A stretch of 64,000 bases of DNA from Isoetes taiwanensis (lineage: Eukaryota; Streptophyta; Lycopodiopsida; Isoetales; Isoetaceae). Position 1 is the stretch's first letter. Each line of letters starts with the position of its first letter. The DNA lies in contig JAJEKV010000165.1 of the NCBI GenBank assembly GCA_021234155.1, positions 746,001 to 810,000 on the forward strand, given 5' to 3'. Below the pieces are notes generated by a model. That model was not told the origin of the DNA. It worked only from the letters and a program-made list of their open reading frames with translations, and searched no databases. A program made the translations under genes and the position numbers. Shown piece after piece: positions 53,796-64,000 of the stretch.

Positions 53796-55173
53796 CCATT
53801 TCTGCAATATTTCTGATTCTCCTCTCTAAAATATCTTCTTCCAACTGCAGATTTGAGTTACAGGAATCATTTTGAAGCAGACCTAACTAACTTCATATAC
53901 ATCAAGAGTTGATCCTTTTCCATATGACATTCTTCATGCTTAGACTTAGACCAATTCTTGATCCAATCCTTAATTTTCTTTATCTTAGAGTAGTTTTTCA
54001 TAGATAGGGAACTATTGTCCAATCTGTTGCTTTCCTCCAAATCCATATAGAAATTCCTGAATTTAAGAACACAACTTCTCATTATCAAGAAGAGAAACAT
54101 TAAATTTATAAGGAACATTAAACTGAGACTGATGATCAGATATAGAGGTACCTTCATCACTAGTAACAAACCTGTTGTCCCACATAGCAGAAGAAGGATT
54201 AGAGACATAAAATCTATCAAGAGAACAATAAACTCCTGCATTATTCTTCTGCTTATTAGACCAAGTGAAGGTTGAAGTAGAAGAGGGAATAGAGATAAGA
54301 CTATTATCAGAGAAAAGAGTTTCTCAATTCATTTTTTCACTTCTTGTCATATTAATCTTATTTCCCAATTTAAGATCCCAAGAAGGAGTCTTATTGAAAT
54401 CTCTAGCCACAATCCAGTTATCAATACTTTGTGAGGTAAGCCAATTGTTTATTTCAATCCAAATAGGCTCTCTATCTTTAGGGTTGGTGGGAGCATAAAT
54501 GTTGATAATTCCAAATGAATAATCAGACACAAATAGAGTAACAGATTGCCATATCTTGGAAGGACTATTGTAGAAATGGTGATGACTAATCTCTTTTTTC
54601 CAAATTATTGCTAAACCACCACTAACTCCTGATGACTCAATCCAAGTAGATGATGTTCCAAGATAAATCCAATCTCCTAAGTTACCACACTCAAAGATAG
54701 GCAGCTTCAATTCTTGCAGAAGGATAATATCATCATTATAAAGTCAAATTTGAGCTATAGCACGTCTTCTTTTTAGAGGACCCTTAATTCCTCTCATATC
54801 CCAAGAAAGAACCTTCATTGGAACAGCAGAAGGAATGGGAAAGAGGGTTGAGAAGCTACTTTTTAGCTCTTGTAGATTTCCTTTTACTTATCTTATCTTA
54901 TCTTATCTTACTTTTACTATTTTTACTTTTTGTATTTTGTGCAGGAGTTTTATCCAATCCAAAGAAAATAAGCCCATTATCAATGTTGCTATCATTTTTC
55001 CTAGCATTTTTTTTTAAATGATTCTGATCAGCCTTAGACTCAACATGAGAGCTCCCCATAAGATACTCCTCCTTGTCCCAATTTTCTGTATCACTTCCGT
55101 ATCCCTCACTATCACTTGAATCCGAGAATCCCCCAAGAGAAAATTGAAATATTCTGTTATTCTTAGAATTAAT

Positions 55174-55370
55174 GCATATTCACACGGGGGGTGACTCCGG
55201 GCAACGAGAGTTGTTGGATAGGCATATTCACCCCTTATTCTTTAATCTACACCGTACACAAAGTTCCTCATTTGTGGGGTATGGATGTATGGAATTTGCT
55301 ATACTGTATAACAAGATTTGCAAAATACTCTAAGATTTGAGATAATATACCCATTAGATGTTAGAAACCC
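55174..55370. mobile_element. Truncated copy of CACACGGGGGG inverted-repeat element
   Basis: Begins GCATATTCACACGGGGGGTG, then ACTCCGGGCAACGAGAG, GGATAGGCATATTCACC, CTCATTTGTGGGGTA and TATACTGTATAA. The same blocks occur in order at 63650-63790. Only the left part is present here; the inverted right end is missing. Confidence 0.7.
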
Positions 55371-55399
55371 TAAACAAACATTTAAAGAGAAAGAAAACA

Positions 55400-57230
55400 T
55401 CACTAAGAGGTGGAAAAAGAAAAAATAGCATCACCAACAGGTGGAAATCATCTAGCATCACCCAACGGCTTGAAGAATATAGATAGCATCACCTTGTAGG
55501 TGGAAAATAATTTGCAGCAGCCATCGGGTGGAAAAAAGCATCACCTAATGGGTGGTCAGTACTGAACAAAAACATATAAAAAATAGTCGAACTCAAAACA
55601 ACATATAAGGGCGGGTAGGGTGGGAAGCAATGGACAAGGAAAGAGATGCTGCTGTGAGAAGACGCCGATAACGAGCCATAAGAATGACGAGCACATATAT
55701 AGCTACTCGTCCCGTCTCAGAATAAGGATCCGAGGGCTTGAATCGATGCCATTCTGGGAAGGGACTCCCAAAAAACACAAAAACCGGTCGATCACCAGAT
55801 AACTTCCTTATCTACAAGCCCAATCGACGGGAAACATATAAATGTTGAGCAACATCGTGAACAACGTAGCGAGAGGGAGAGCATGATGACCGCCATCTGC
55901 CGTGAACACGAACATCAACACGTGGATCTCCCTGGGCAATTATTGCAGATGGAAGAGGAAGATGGCCAAATGACGATGCCTGCGACCATGTGCACGAACA
56001 ACAGCAGGGTAATAAAGAGAGGCTAAAACTCGTCAAATGGCGATTTTCTAGACCTTTACTAAAATTTCGTGGCTAAAGTTTATAAGGGTCATTTCTTAAA
56101 AAAAATAAAAAATTAGCCATTCCAAAAGGGGGGAAATTTTGGACGTTCAGGGTTTAGCCGAGATTGACTGCGACATTGGCGTGCTGAATCGCCTTCCCTG
56201 AAGCTGATTAGGCATGCCCACCCAGATCAATTCAAATAGCCATGTCTAATCTATTCAGATACATCTTTCATTTAGGAATCACCATATTGAAGAACCACGA
56301 CCATTACACTCTTGCAATGTTAACATTGGAAAAAACTCCCAACTTTTTTATTATGTTTGCTATTTCCATTCACATAGCATACAATGTAGTTCGTCTGAAT
56401 ATGGAAGATTGTCAGACCCAACCCCATGGTTAGATATGCACCATCATCATCATCTTTTTATTGTTGTTGGTACCCACAGATACATGCACATTATCACTTC
56501 TCTTTAAATATATCAACTAAAATACGCATGATAACTTGCTTAGTTCAACAGTTGTCGTTTAGCTACCACCAACAAAGACAAAATTGCCAACATAAGAATT
56601 TTTAAATTATACAAACTTTATAATTTCGCCAAGTGGGAAGAAAACTAAAGGGCTTGACTGTATCACATTTCGCCAAAAAATAAATGTACGGACTCTTGTT
56701 TTTATAGTTTTAGCCAACCTTTATTTGGATAGAAAACATTTAGGGTCCTTAAAATTTACCCTGGAACAACAGCATGCATAAATCCGTGATAAATGACATC
56801 CAAGTCGATCCATTTGAGGTAGAGGTTGCAAATATTAGCATAAATTCAAGAGGAAGGTCAACACGGAATTTGAGATTGAAATGAAATGTAAATCACATCG
56901 TTGGGTCGAACAAAAGTGAGACAAATCCGAAGAAAATTAAAATGGTTATACACGAAAGGAGAAGGTTGAAATATGAGGTCGAAGGGGAAAAAGGAGATGA
57001 AGATAAGGTTATAGCCGAGGGGAAAAAGGAGATGGAGGTCAAGAGTGCCAAGGTGGGGTTGGATTGTATGGAGATTGAGCCATAGTATTTAAAGTGACAT
57101 CGTGCTAGTAAAGTTAGCGTTGCGCATATTGTCTGCAATAATAAAGCGAAAGACGTAATGTACATACAAAATGAAAATGAAAATATAATGACTCAGTAAA
57201 GTGACATATTGTTAGTAGAGCCATCCAAGA
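55400..57230. other. No certain gene
   Basis: Contains a drifting ATAGCATCACC(A/T)..GGTGGAAA repeat at 55400-55560 and otherwise AT-rich sequence. The short frames here are unsupported. Confidence 0.4.
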
Positions 57231-57234
57231 AAAA

Positions 57235-58300
57235 AGTTACTCACTAAAAAGGAGAGAGTTGATGGGTGAGTCATAAACAAATTCGAGACGAAAAAGCATG
57301 TCTGGTCACTGTAGATGCACCATTTCTCGTGAAGGAGGTGAAATCGATCGAATGGGTAAATGGACAAAATGATAGAAATCAAGGTTGAGGTCAGGGGAAA
57401 GCAGGGATAGGTTCAATACGCTGTACGTTTTATACGGAATACGTATGAATTGTATGATACGGCACAAATTTGTCGATATAAAGCATAAAAAATCGACCAA
57501 AAACAATTAAAATTGCGTCGAAGATTTTGTCTGTGGCAACTATATCAGCGTCGCTGAAAAATTTTCGTCTTGAAAACCTTCGTGAATCAGCGACTGTGAA
57601 ACCAAAAATTTTGCCCCCAGACGTAAACTCGCCTCAACAGACGCTGACTTTTTTCGCCAGCGATTTAGTTGTTTTCGCGTGCCGGTAAATCTTTCGACGT
57701 ACCGGAATTGTTTTTTGGTATTTTTTGCCGTATTTTTTTTTTTTCAACACCGTAGGCTTTCAGCGTGCGCCGAAATGAACTGATGTAAGCGTGACGCGAA
57801 AAATTTTCGCGTGACGCTTATCCGCGAAGCTTTTGGACGCAGCGAATCGTCGCCGGAGCCTTTCCTTTACCAGCTGATTCTTTCTATTTCGGCGACTGTG
57901 AAAAATTTTATCGACGCTTTCCGCGGTTTTCGCGTGCCAAGATTTTTTCCTACCGGGCGAGGTATTTATAATGTTAAATCATGTATTTTATTAAAAAATA
58001 CGTATTTTTTAACTTTATACGTCAGAAATTTTAATTTTGTACGTATAGACTCTATCCCTGGGGGAAAGAAGCAGAAATTGAAGTTAAACTGACATGGAGG
58101 ATTGATTTTTGGTAGAAGCGGTTGGTTGGATACACATGAAAATCAAGCAATGGGACAAAGTCAAAGTCGAGAAGGGCGTCTTGAGGTCGAAGTTGAGATC
58201 ATGTCAAGAACAAAGCTAATGCCAAGGCCAACACGAGGGGGGGAATTCAAAATAGTTATAAAAATGTAAAAAATACCCGAGGAAATTGGGAATATAGCAC
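57235..58300. repeat. Dispersed repeat, copy 1 (split by small hAT element)
   Basis: The blocks CTAAAAAGGAGAGAGTTG, GTGAAGGAGGTGAAATCGAT, CGATCGAATGGG, GTTGAGGT, then, after the inserted element, AAACTGACATGGAGG, ACACATGAAAA and GAGATCATGTCAAGAACAAAG match the order at 62000-62450. No coding frame. Confidence 0.65.
57402..58060 (+). mobile_element. 659-bp non-autonomous hAT relative of the large element
   Basis: The termini CAGGGATAGGTTCAATAC and (reversed) CAGGGATAGAGTCTATAC are flanked by the perfect octamer GGGGAAAG (57394-57401, 58061-58068). Its right ~110 bases match the left end of the 10.7-kb element, and its left ~75 bases match that element's right end, so it lies in the opposite orientation. 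Its middle holds the same GCGTC/CAGACGC-type subterminal motifs and no transposase. It could be mobilised only in trans. Confidence 0.9.
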
Positions 58301-58319
58301 CCACCATCTAATACATTAT

Positions 58320-59830
58320 ATATGATCGATGAACATGTTTAACAGTTCTATTGGATGAAACAACATTAAACTTTAGAAAATGAGAGAAAATATTAAAGAA
58401 ATGCGTGAAATGTCTGAAAATAAAAAAACCACATGACTACTGCAAGGAAAAGGTTAGAACACAAGCACCTAAATACAAATGGAACTATGGCATAATCCCC
58501 AAAGATCCATGGAATTAAATGCTGACTGAATGCAGAAGACGAAAAATAGTCGAGCTAGCCTAGTAAAATACGTGGGGATAGAAGAGCAAGCAATGAAAAA
58601 ATAGTGGAAGAAGCTCCAATATCTAGCATTATAACAGGGGGTTTTTTTTCTGTTTTTGTACTGTTTTCTCTAAGGTTTTCATATGATTTGGTGGCCGTAT
58701 TCATCCAGGTGTACTAAATAGTATTTCTAGAGTGCACTTTTTTCTTAGCCGTTGATTTTAGAAAAGGGGGCAAATCCTGTGGTGGAGACTTCTTTTGTGG
58801 TGGGTGTGAATATCCTCCCATTATTTTTAGGGTTGTTTTTAGGGTTGTGTGGATTAGGGCGATAATTGAGATCTTAGTTGAATGCCGCAGGGATGGGACC
58901 TTTGAGGCCTGTGTTGATGCCAGAAACTTCTCCAGGGCTATGTATGTTTATGGCCCCAAGATGATGTACCGAGATGATGGCATAGATATGACAAGAAGAT
59001 GATCTACATCTTCGATGGCGGAAAAAGCCTCTAGTAGATGTAGGTCAATCTTTGATTCTATGGGTAATGCTTCCATACCCGTCATTGCCTCCGGCCTGGA
59101 CACATTTTTTGTCTTTCCCGACCGGTTGGTGCGGATCGGTGTAGACAGATCGGAGATCGTGGATTTGATGGCACCATGGTTTGGTGCTTTGTGAGGCCTT
59201 CCGAGACTTAGCCCATAAGGGCATAGAAGGGTAGAACAGACCTTATAAGGTGGAAGCTTTATGTGCCGAAGCTACCTTTGGGTGAAAGGTCTTGGGGAAA
59301 GGTGAAAGGAGAGCTGGCTTTGTTTACGCAATTACATGGATCCGGATCTCATGAATCGAGATTAAGATGTCTAGAGCTATGTTCCTTTTGTGTGCCACTC
59401 TAAAAGGGGAGCTCAGATTCGCTTTGAACTCAAGGTTGCATGGCGAGTTAATCCACCGTTTCTGCTGTCCATGTGGATTGTGACCATATTTCTCTTGTGG
59501 TCCTCTGTGGACTAGCTGTGTGGACTAGCTGTTCGTCAAGTGCTGCTTTTACTGAGAGATCGCTATGTATGTTTATGGCCCCAAGATGATGTTGGAGCTG
59601 CTGGGTGTTCCAATGCTAGGTGTTCCAACAGTAAATTCTCGTGGAAAATAATACGGAGTAAACAGACCGGATTTCAAATGCAAGTTGTTCTTCTTGCCGT
59701 TGAACGCATTTGTACAAGTTCAACCCGACCTTGTGTGTACCGTGGGCTTACATTCATGCCCGCCTGGTTATGTCTTGTAGAGGTACTTGTAAGTTGGGAT
59801 GCATTGTAGTTCTTTGAGAGTAACCTCACT
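58320..59830. other. No certain gene; repeated 31-mer
   Basis: GCTATGTATGTTTATGGCCC with CAAGATGATGT occurs at 58937 and 59562 in direct orientation, indicating an internal duplication. The frame around 58880-58990 (ACVDARNFSRAMYVYGPKMM) looks protein-like but is unrecognised. Confidence 0.35.
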
Positions 59831-59856
59831 GACAGTTGCTACCAACTTTTATGCAG

Positions 59857-60468
59857 GTTATGTTTACATTAGATGTTAGATCAAAACATAATGATCTTAT
59901 TGAGCAGACTGTCAACAAAATTAGAGCTTCTTTAAGTGAAACTCAGAGGCAGCCGCAAGCTTTCCCCAGATCGCTAAGAAAATGGTGCGTCTTTGTGGTT
60001 TCAACATCCGGGTCAGATTTTGGGGTTGATTTGTATTGAAGTTTGTTCTCGTGTTATAGCACGAGGCAAAAGCCACAAAATGCGATTGTAACTAGTTCGC
60101 CATCCGAACACCACCGCTCGATCTACTCTCAAGGACTTGGTGGTGGCCAATGTTGAAGGACATTCCTTACTAGAGGAAGTTCTTCATATACCGCTATTGA
60201 CAAGTGGAGCAGGGCATGATGCGATGGCATTGGCTCACTTAACCCAGGTACACAGTCATGCAATTGGAATGTTGGTTCTGAAATGCATGTAATATTGTAA
60301 AAACTCTAGAAATTGCAATAACCCCATGCCACTGGTGTAATGCAGGTTGGAATGCTGTTTGTTAGATGTAAAGCTGGAGTGAGTCATTCACCTGCAGAAT
60401 ATGTGTCAGATACCGATGTATGGGTAGCTGGAGAATCTCTCCTGCAGTTCTTGCAGATGAAAATTTGA
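59857..60468 (+). pseudogene. AAH: Allantoate amidohydrolase (M20 family) gene fragment
   Basis: After a TTTATGCAG acceptor, the first piece reads VMFTLDVRSKHNDLIEQTVN, like the VxFTVDxR strand of M20 amidases. A second piece (about 60105-60247) encodes LLTSGAGHDAMALAHLTQ, including the metal/substrate-binding SGAGHDA motif. A 98-base GT-AG intron (60248-60345) leads to VGMLFVRCKAGVSHSPAEYV and DTDVWVAGESLLQFLQ, ending in TGA. This is the C-terminal part of the plant enzyme that breaks down allantoate in purine catabolism. Intervening exons are lost. Confidence 0.7.
60248..60345 (+). other. Intron retained in amidohydrolase fragment
   Basis: The donor GTACACAG follows ACCCAG and the acceptor TAATGCAG precedes GTTGGAATG. 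The frame joins as AHLTQ-VGMLF. The retained intron excludes simple retroposition. Confidence 0.7.
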
Positions 60469-60594
60469 AGGAAGTTTTTGGTCCAACATTGTATATATCG
60501 CAGATGTATATACTTCCTTTCAACGTAGAGATGGAATAGCTGTAATATATAAAAATGGAAAAGTGGTTGAATTTTTAACCCATTCCGAGCGCGA

Positions 60595-60795
60595 AAAGTG
60601 CTTCAAACTTATAATGGAATGCCAATGCCAAATTGTCAACAACTTTTTCGGTTAAACTGGGCATCTTTTGGCATAGGGACAGGCGTGGTGATTCTGATCC
60701 ACATCATTCCATATTTATTGGAGATCTTGCACCAGATGTTACAGATTATGTGCTTCTGGAAACAACCATTAGGGATTGCCCAACTTTGTTATAAA
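60595..60795 (+). pseudogene. RBP45/47-type RNA-binding protein fragment
   Basis: LQTYNGMPMPNCQQLFRLNW and ASFGIG, then in a shifted frame DSDPHHSIFIGDLAPDVTDY and VLLET, match the linker after RRM1 and the RNP2 start of RRM2 in plant RBP45/RBP47 proteins, which bind U-rich and poly(A) RNA. Upstream codons (60500-60590) are unclear. It follows the amidohydrolase fragment by about 130 bases in the same direction. Confidence 0.7.
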
Positions 60796-61064
60796 ACTAC
60801 TGTGACATTGCCATAATTGTGGTTTTTCTAGAGAAGAATTCGCAATCTTGGCAGCTCGGGGATGATTATAAATCATATCTTGTTTTTGATCCTATGAATA
60901 TTCTTATTTGTGGATATAGCACATGTTACCATATGCACTAGCATATGCATATGCATGACAATGTGCAGTTTACAATAGAAGGGGGTATTTATTTTGATAG
61001 TTGATTTTCTTGAACTAGTGGTACTGTTGCGTTAGTTAGGGCCGAAGGGCCCAAAATTTTTTTT

Positions 61065-61437
61065 AATATAACAATCAACACACAACTACTATAAACATTA
61101 TTAACACAAACCATTGCATTTAACACATTTTAATTAAAACCCCCCTTAAACCCCCTTTGGTTTGGGTGCATATTCACACGGGGGGTTACGTAGGGCAGCG
61201 AGAGCCCCAAAAATATATTTACAATATATGTATAAAATTAACACCATTAAGTATAAACTCTCAAACCTTATAGTATTTTACAAATCTCAATATACAGTAT
61301 ATAAAAACTTGTACATGCATACCCCACAAACGAGGATCGCTATGTACGGTCCAGATCAAGGAACAAAGGCCAAATATGCCCATCCGACAGCTCTCGATGC
61401 CCGGAGTAACCCCCCGTGTGAATATGCACCCAAACCA
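61065..61437. mobile_element. CACACGGGGGG inverted-repeat element, copy 2
   Basis: Left GGTTTGGGTGCATATTCACA, CGGGGGGTTAC and right GTAACCCCCCGTGTG, AATATGCACCCAAACC are inverted copies ~280 bases apart. The outer left arm (TTAACACAAACCATTGCATT) also matches the outer arms at 63.6-64 kb but has no partner on the right here. No transposase is encoded. Confidence 0.7.
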
Positions 61438-61639
61438 CAAAACCACAAATACCAGAAACATATATATGAAGTAGTATGTCTTAAATAAAAAGCCAAAATC
61501 AACATGCATCGAATGAGTCCACAAATATAGAACATGTCAAATTGCAAATGCAGGGCAGAGACGAGAATGGACGAGTGGAAGAGGCAATGCAAGAATATCA
61601 ATGGGATGATCATTTAGAAATATAATAAGATATGAAGGT

Positions 61640-62000
61640 CCTATAACAAAAACGTGATCCATGATACTATATAGCAATAGAACAGTATGTCTAAAGGAAA
61701 ACGACGTGAACCAATTCTTTCATCCTAGGGAATCTAATTAAGTAGCAAGGCAAAGTAGGCCAGATCCCTCTAAGATGAAGTAACTGAATGTGGCAATTAG
61801 CAAGTCCACCAATGCAAAAATGATCATATCCCTCTAAGATGAAGTAACCCAATGTTGTCTAACAACAGAATGATAAGCAAATGTAGGAGAAAATTGATGG
61901 CCAAATTAATTGCCAGTGCGGACTACAATGTGAATAGTATGTGGTGAAATGTGGATGCAAAGAAAAAACTTTATTTGAATAGACATGGAAAGAGGATACC
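61640..62000. other. No gene recognised; short duplication
   Basis: ATCCCTCTAAGATGAAGTAAC occurs at about 61766 and 61829, followed each time by a CAATGT/GAATGT variant. Confidence 0.5.
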
Positions 62001-62450
62001 TACTAAAAAAGGAGAGAGTCGAAGTTTTAGTCGTACACAGATATGAAAAGTACAATTAAAACGTATGTGCGATTAGTGCAGATGCGCCGCTTCTGTGAAG
62101 AAAGGCTAAGCCGATCGAATGGGGTAGAGGTCTATGTTCAAATGAACAAGTAAACAAAAGGACAACAAAACAAAGTTGAGATAAAGGGTAAATCAGCTAA
62201 ATTCGAAATCAAACCGACATGGAGGTGGAACTTCGATAGAAGGATCTGCATAGATACACATGAAAAAGGCAAAGGGGCCAAGTGAAATTTGAGAAGGGAA
62301 ACTCGAGGTCGAGAGAGAGATCAACAACGAAGATAAAATTAATGTCAAGGCCAAATTGAGGGGGGAAAATGAAATTTTTTCATAACATGCAAAAATGTTC
62401 ATGAAGATCTGGGAATGCAACACACTATTATCGAATCCACATGTAATCGA
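62000..62450. repeat. Dispersed repeat, copy 2 (unoccupied hAT site)
   Basis: Parallels 57235-58300 without the inserted element. Around 62175-62225 the sequence passes from GTTGAGATAAAGGGTAAAT directly to the CAGCTAAATTCGAAATCAAA block and GACATGGAGG. Confidence 0.6.
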
Positions 62451-62459
62451 TAAACATAG

Positions 62460-63585
62460 ATACCAGAAATGAAACTGGAACTAAACAAGAATCACCACTT
62501 TGCAGGATGCTCAATGACTAGCAAACAACTTCAAAAAATACAACCCTGATGCTCAATGTGATGCTCAATGACAAATTCAAAACGCTAAATATAGATGCAC
62601 ACAAGGACAAAAAAACCTATGATGCCTCTTGACAACAACATGGAGAGCCATCAGGGAAAACAATCAAAGAATATAATAAGCTCCAAAACACATACTTGGA
62701 AAAGTAGCCAAGAGTTGCCATACTTAAACAAATAGGATTCGACGTCTAACAACATGAATTGTGCATCAATCACGTTAGTTAGACTCATAGATGCAAGAAA
62801 ATAACGAAGACGGACGCTTCAAGGAATGATGTAGGGCCCCTTCTAGGAATGGTTCGGAAACAATCTAGAAAGGATTCAGGTCCTATATGCCATTTATGCT
62901 ACACATTTTACATTCATAAGAAAGATGAAAATGTATAAATTGTGTATGGCCCAACAATTGTATATCTTTATAAGCATTCAATCAGAACTAAAAGTAGCCA
63001 TGAAAAATATGCAGATGACTCAAATGGATACTAAGTCTGCCCCACAGCAAATTTGAACCTGGATCTATACCGAAGAAGTCCAGCATCCTCACGAAGCCAT
63101 ACATGAATAGAAATGCTTATACAGACTATAGCATGAAAAACTATACTACACCAAAAAAGAACTGGAATTATGCCTACTTGCAATGAAAATACAGGTCCAG
63201 GATAATTTACTGTTGTGATGTTCAGAAAAATAGCCGAGGTGTGTGGTGCAACAAAGCTCAAATTCGATGGCTGAGGCTGGGGATGGAAAAGTTTAAGAGC
63301 TTCGTGGGCTGATACTGGTTGCGGGGAGCCTGGGCAAGTTAAGAAAAGGAAGCATAAGAAAGGTTGAGGCTGCAAAGCAGTATCACTAAAAAATCGATGA
63401 AGCAGATGTTGCATGCAGCTCCAACCCTGCTTCGTTCCTGCGCACGCCCAGCCAGCCTGGCCAAAATCCAACCTAACAGATCGGAATGGAAAGACGAAGC
63501 TCAGATCTGGATCCCCTGTGAAAAATCGATGGCTTAGACTGGCAATCGGTAGTTCTTGAAAAAATTAGAAGGACCAAGATACATC
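62460..63585. other. No certain gene
   Basis: A 146-codon minus-strand frame at 63031-63471 (PVLFWCSIVFHAIVCISIS, HVWLREDAGLLRYRS) has one hydrophobic stretch that could be a membrane segment, but the family is unrecognised and no splice or promoter signal supports it. Confidence 0.3.
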
Positions 63586-63587
63586 CA

Positions 63588-64000
63588 ACATAAACCACTA
63601 CATCCAACACTTTAAATTAAATTCCCCCTAAAACCCCCTTTGGTTTTGGTGCATATTCACACGGGGGATGACTTCGGGCAATGAGAGCTATTGGATAGGC
63701 ATATTCACGACTTATTCTTTGATTTGGACCGTAGATAGCGATCCTCATTTGTGGGGTAAGCTCGTACGAATTTTTTTATACTGTATAATGAGAGTTGTGA
63801 AATACTATAACGTTTGAGGCAATGTACTCAATTGTGTTGATTTCATGCATGTATTATACTGTTTTAGGGGGTATAAAAGCGGCTCTCACTGCCCCGGAGT
63901 CACTCCCCGTGTGAATATGCACCAAACGGGGTTTTAGGGAAAATCTAATTTAATGTGTTGGATGTAATGGTTTGTGTTAACTAACAAATTTTTTGGCCCC
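63588..64000. mobile_element. CACACGGGGGG inverted-repeat element, copy 3 (reaches window edge)
   Basis: Long imperfect terminal repeats: AAACCACTACATCCAACAC, CCCCTAAAACCCCCTTTGG, TGCATATTCACACGGGGGAT on the left and their inverse on the right (CTCCCCGTGTGAATATGCA, CCAAACGGGGTTTTAGGG, GTGTTGGATGTAATGGTTTG). The centre is ~200 bases of AT-rich DNA with a TATACTGTATAA palindrome. The right border may lie beyond the window. Confidence 0.75.

Larger units (their letters stand above)
50930..55160 (-). mobile_element. Minus-strand L1-type LINE with nested insertions
   Basis: From right to left: a Ser/Asp-rich ORF1-like tail (GFSDSSDSEGYGSDTE), endonuclease (VLSWDMRGIKGPLKRRRAIA, SGVSGGLAIIWKKE, GIINIYAPT, WIVARDFN with an altered GDFN), RT (GKSLGPDGLPAEFYVKFW, FISLIPKVDHPTNLQDWRPI, LKLNFKRAFDSVRWDF, VRQGCPLAPYLFLVAAE, QYADDSFSF) and a C-terminal zf-RVT region (NVWFFYCPPKISYFIWLVAN) ending with ALWNIWK. 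This order is typical of plant L1 elements. Many stops and frame changes mark it as older than the plus-strand LINE at 27.7 kb, and a small MITE and another LINE tail are inserted in it. Outer borders are approximate. Confidence 0.85.

Noticed and set aside
53207-54498. Plus-strand frames within 53.2-54.5 kb
   Set aside because: They lie opposite the minus-strand LINE domains, which show recognisable endonuclease and RT motifs.
59540-59809. 89-codon frame beginning MLLLLRDRYVCLW
   Set aside because: No domain, it includes part of a duplicated 31-mer, and nothing around it supports expression.

Overview
This window is a transposon-dense, gene-poor piece of a land-plant nuclear genome. Plant-type pentatricopeptide (PPR) repeats, GT-AG introns, a Copia element, LINEs and hAT elements point to a plant. 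A non-seed plant such as a fern would fit, but I cannot prove the lineage. Almost every coding region is broken by stops or frameshifts. I see no clearly intact host gene.

The most striking object is a ~10.7 kb hAT-type DNA transposon at 1817-12521. Its ends start CAGGGATAGGTTC, and it is bounded by perfect 8-bp target-site duplications (GTATGGCG). The decayed transposase (BED finger, DUF659/hAT core, hAT C-terminal motif) lies on the minus strand at 9079-11810. The plus strand carries passenger coding sequence: a kinase-like domain with a D-x-H-P-G-N loop, then a coiled coil and a RING-like finger. Between them, at 6.9-8.9 kb, sits a cluster of at least eight long hairpins in four families. 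A 659-bp non-autonomous relative with the same ends and its own perfect 8-bp duplication lies at 57402-58060. It sits inside a dispersed repeat whose second copy (about 62.0-62.45 kb) shows the unoccupied site.

Region by region. 0-1.8 kb: unassigned sequence, two tRNA-minihelix-like hairpins, a direct duplication. 13.4-17.0 kb: inverted arrays of a GGAAACCCTTCCGG unit. 17.5-18.5 kb: a PPR pseudogene. 19.2-24.0 kb: a complete-length Copia element with 333-bp LTRs, a 5-bp duplication, and a primer site matching the anticodon arm of initiator tRNA-Met; it interrupts an open reading frame. 24.6-26.0 kb: a long minisatellite. 27.7-30.9 kb: a LINE. 31.7-33.7 kb: LINE tails and a second PPR fragment. 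36.1-38.05 kb: a retrotransposon primer site and a histone-H3-like pseudogene. 38.4-41.4 kb: a transposase-like gene with one clear intron. 44.4-48.5 kb: two minus-strand genes, one of them coiled coil plus RING. 50.9-55.2 kb: a minus-strand LINE with nested insertions. 55-64 kb: MITE-like inverted-repeat elements, dispersed repeats, and a block joining fragments of an allantoate amidohydrolase gene and an RBP45/47-type RNA-binding protein gene.

The genes do not form a pathway. The recurring theme is mobile DNA carrying or disrupting host-like sequence. All positions and comparisons were made by eye; no alignment or database search was run.
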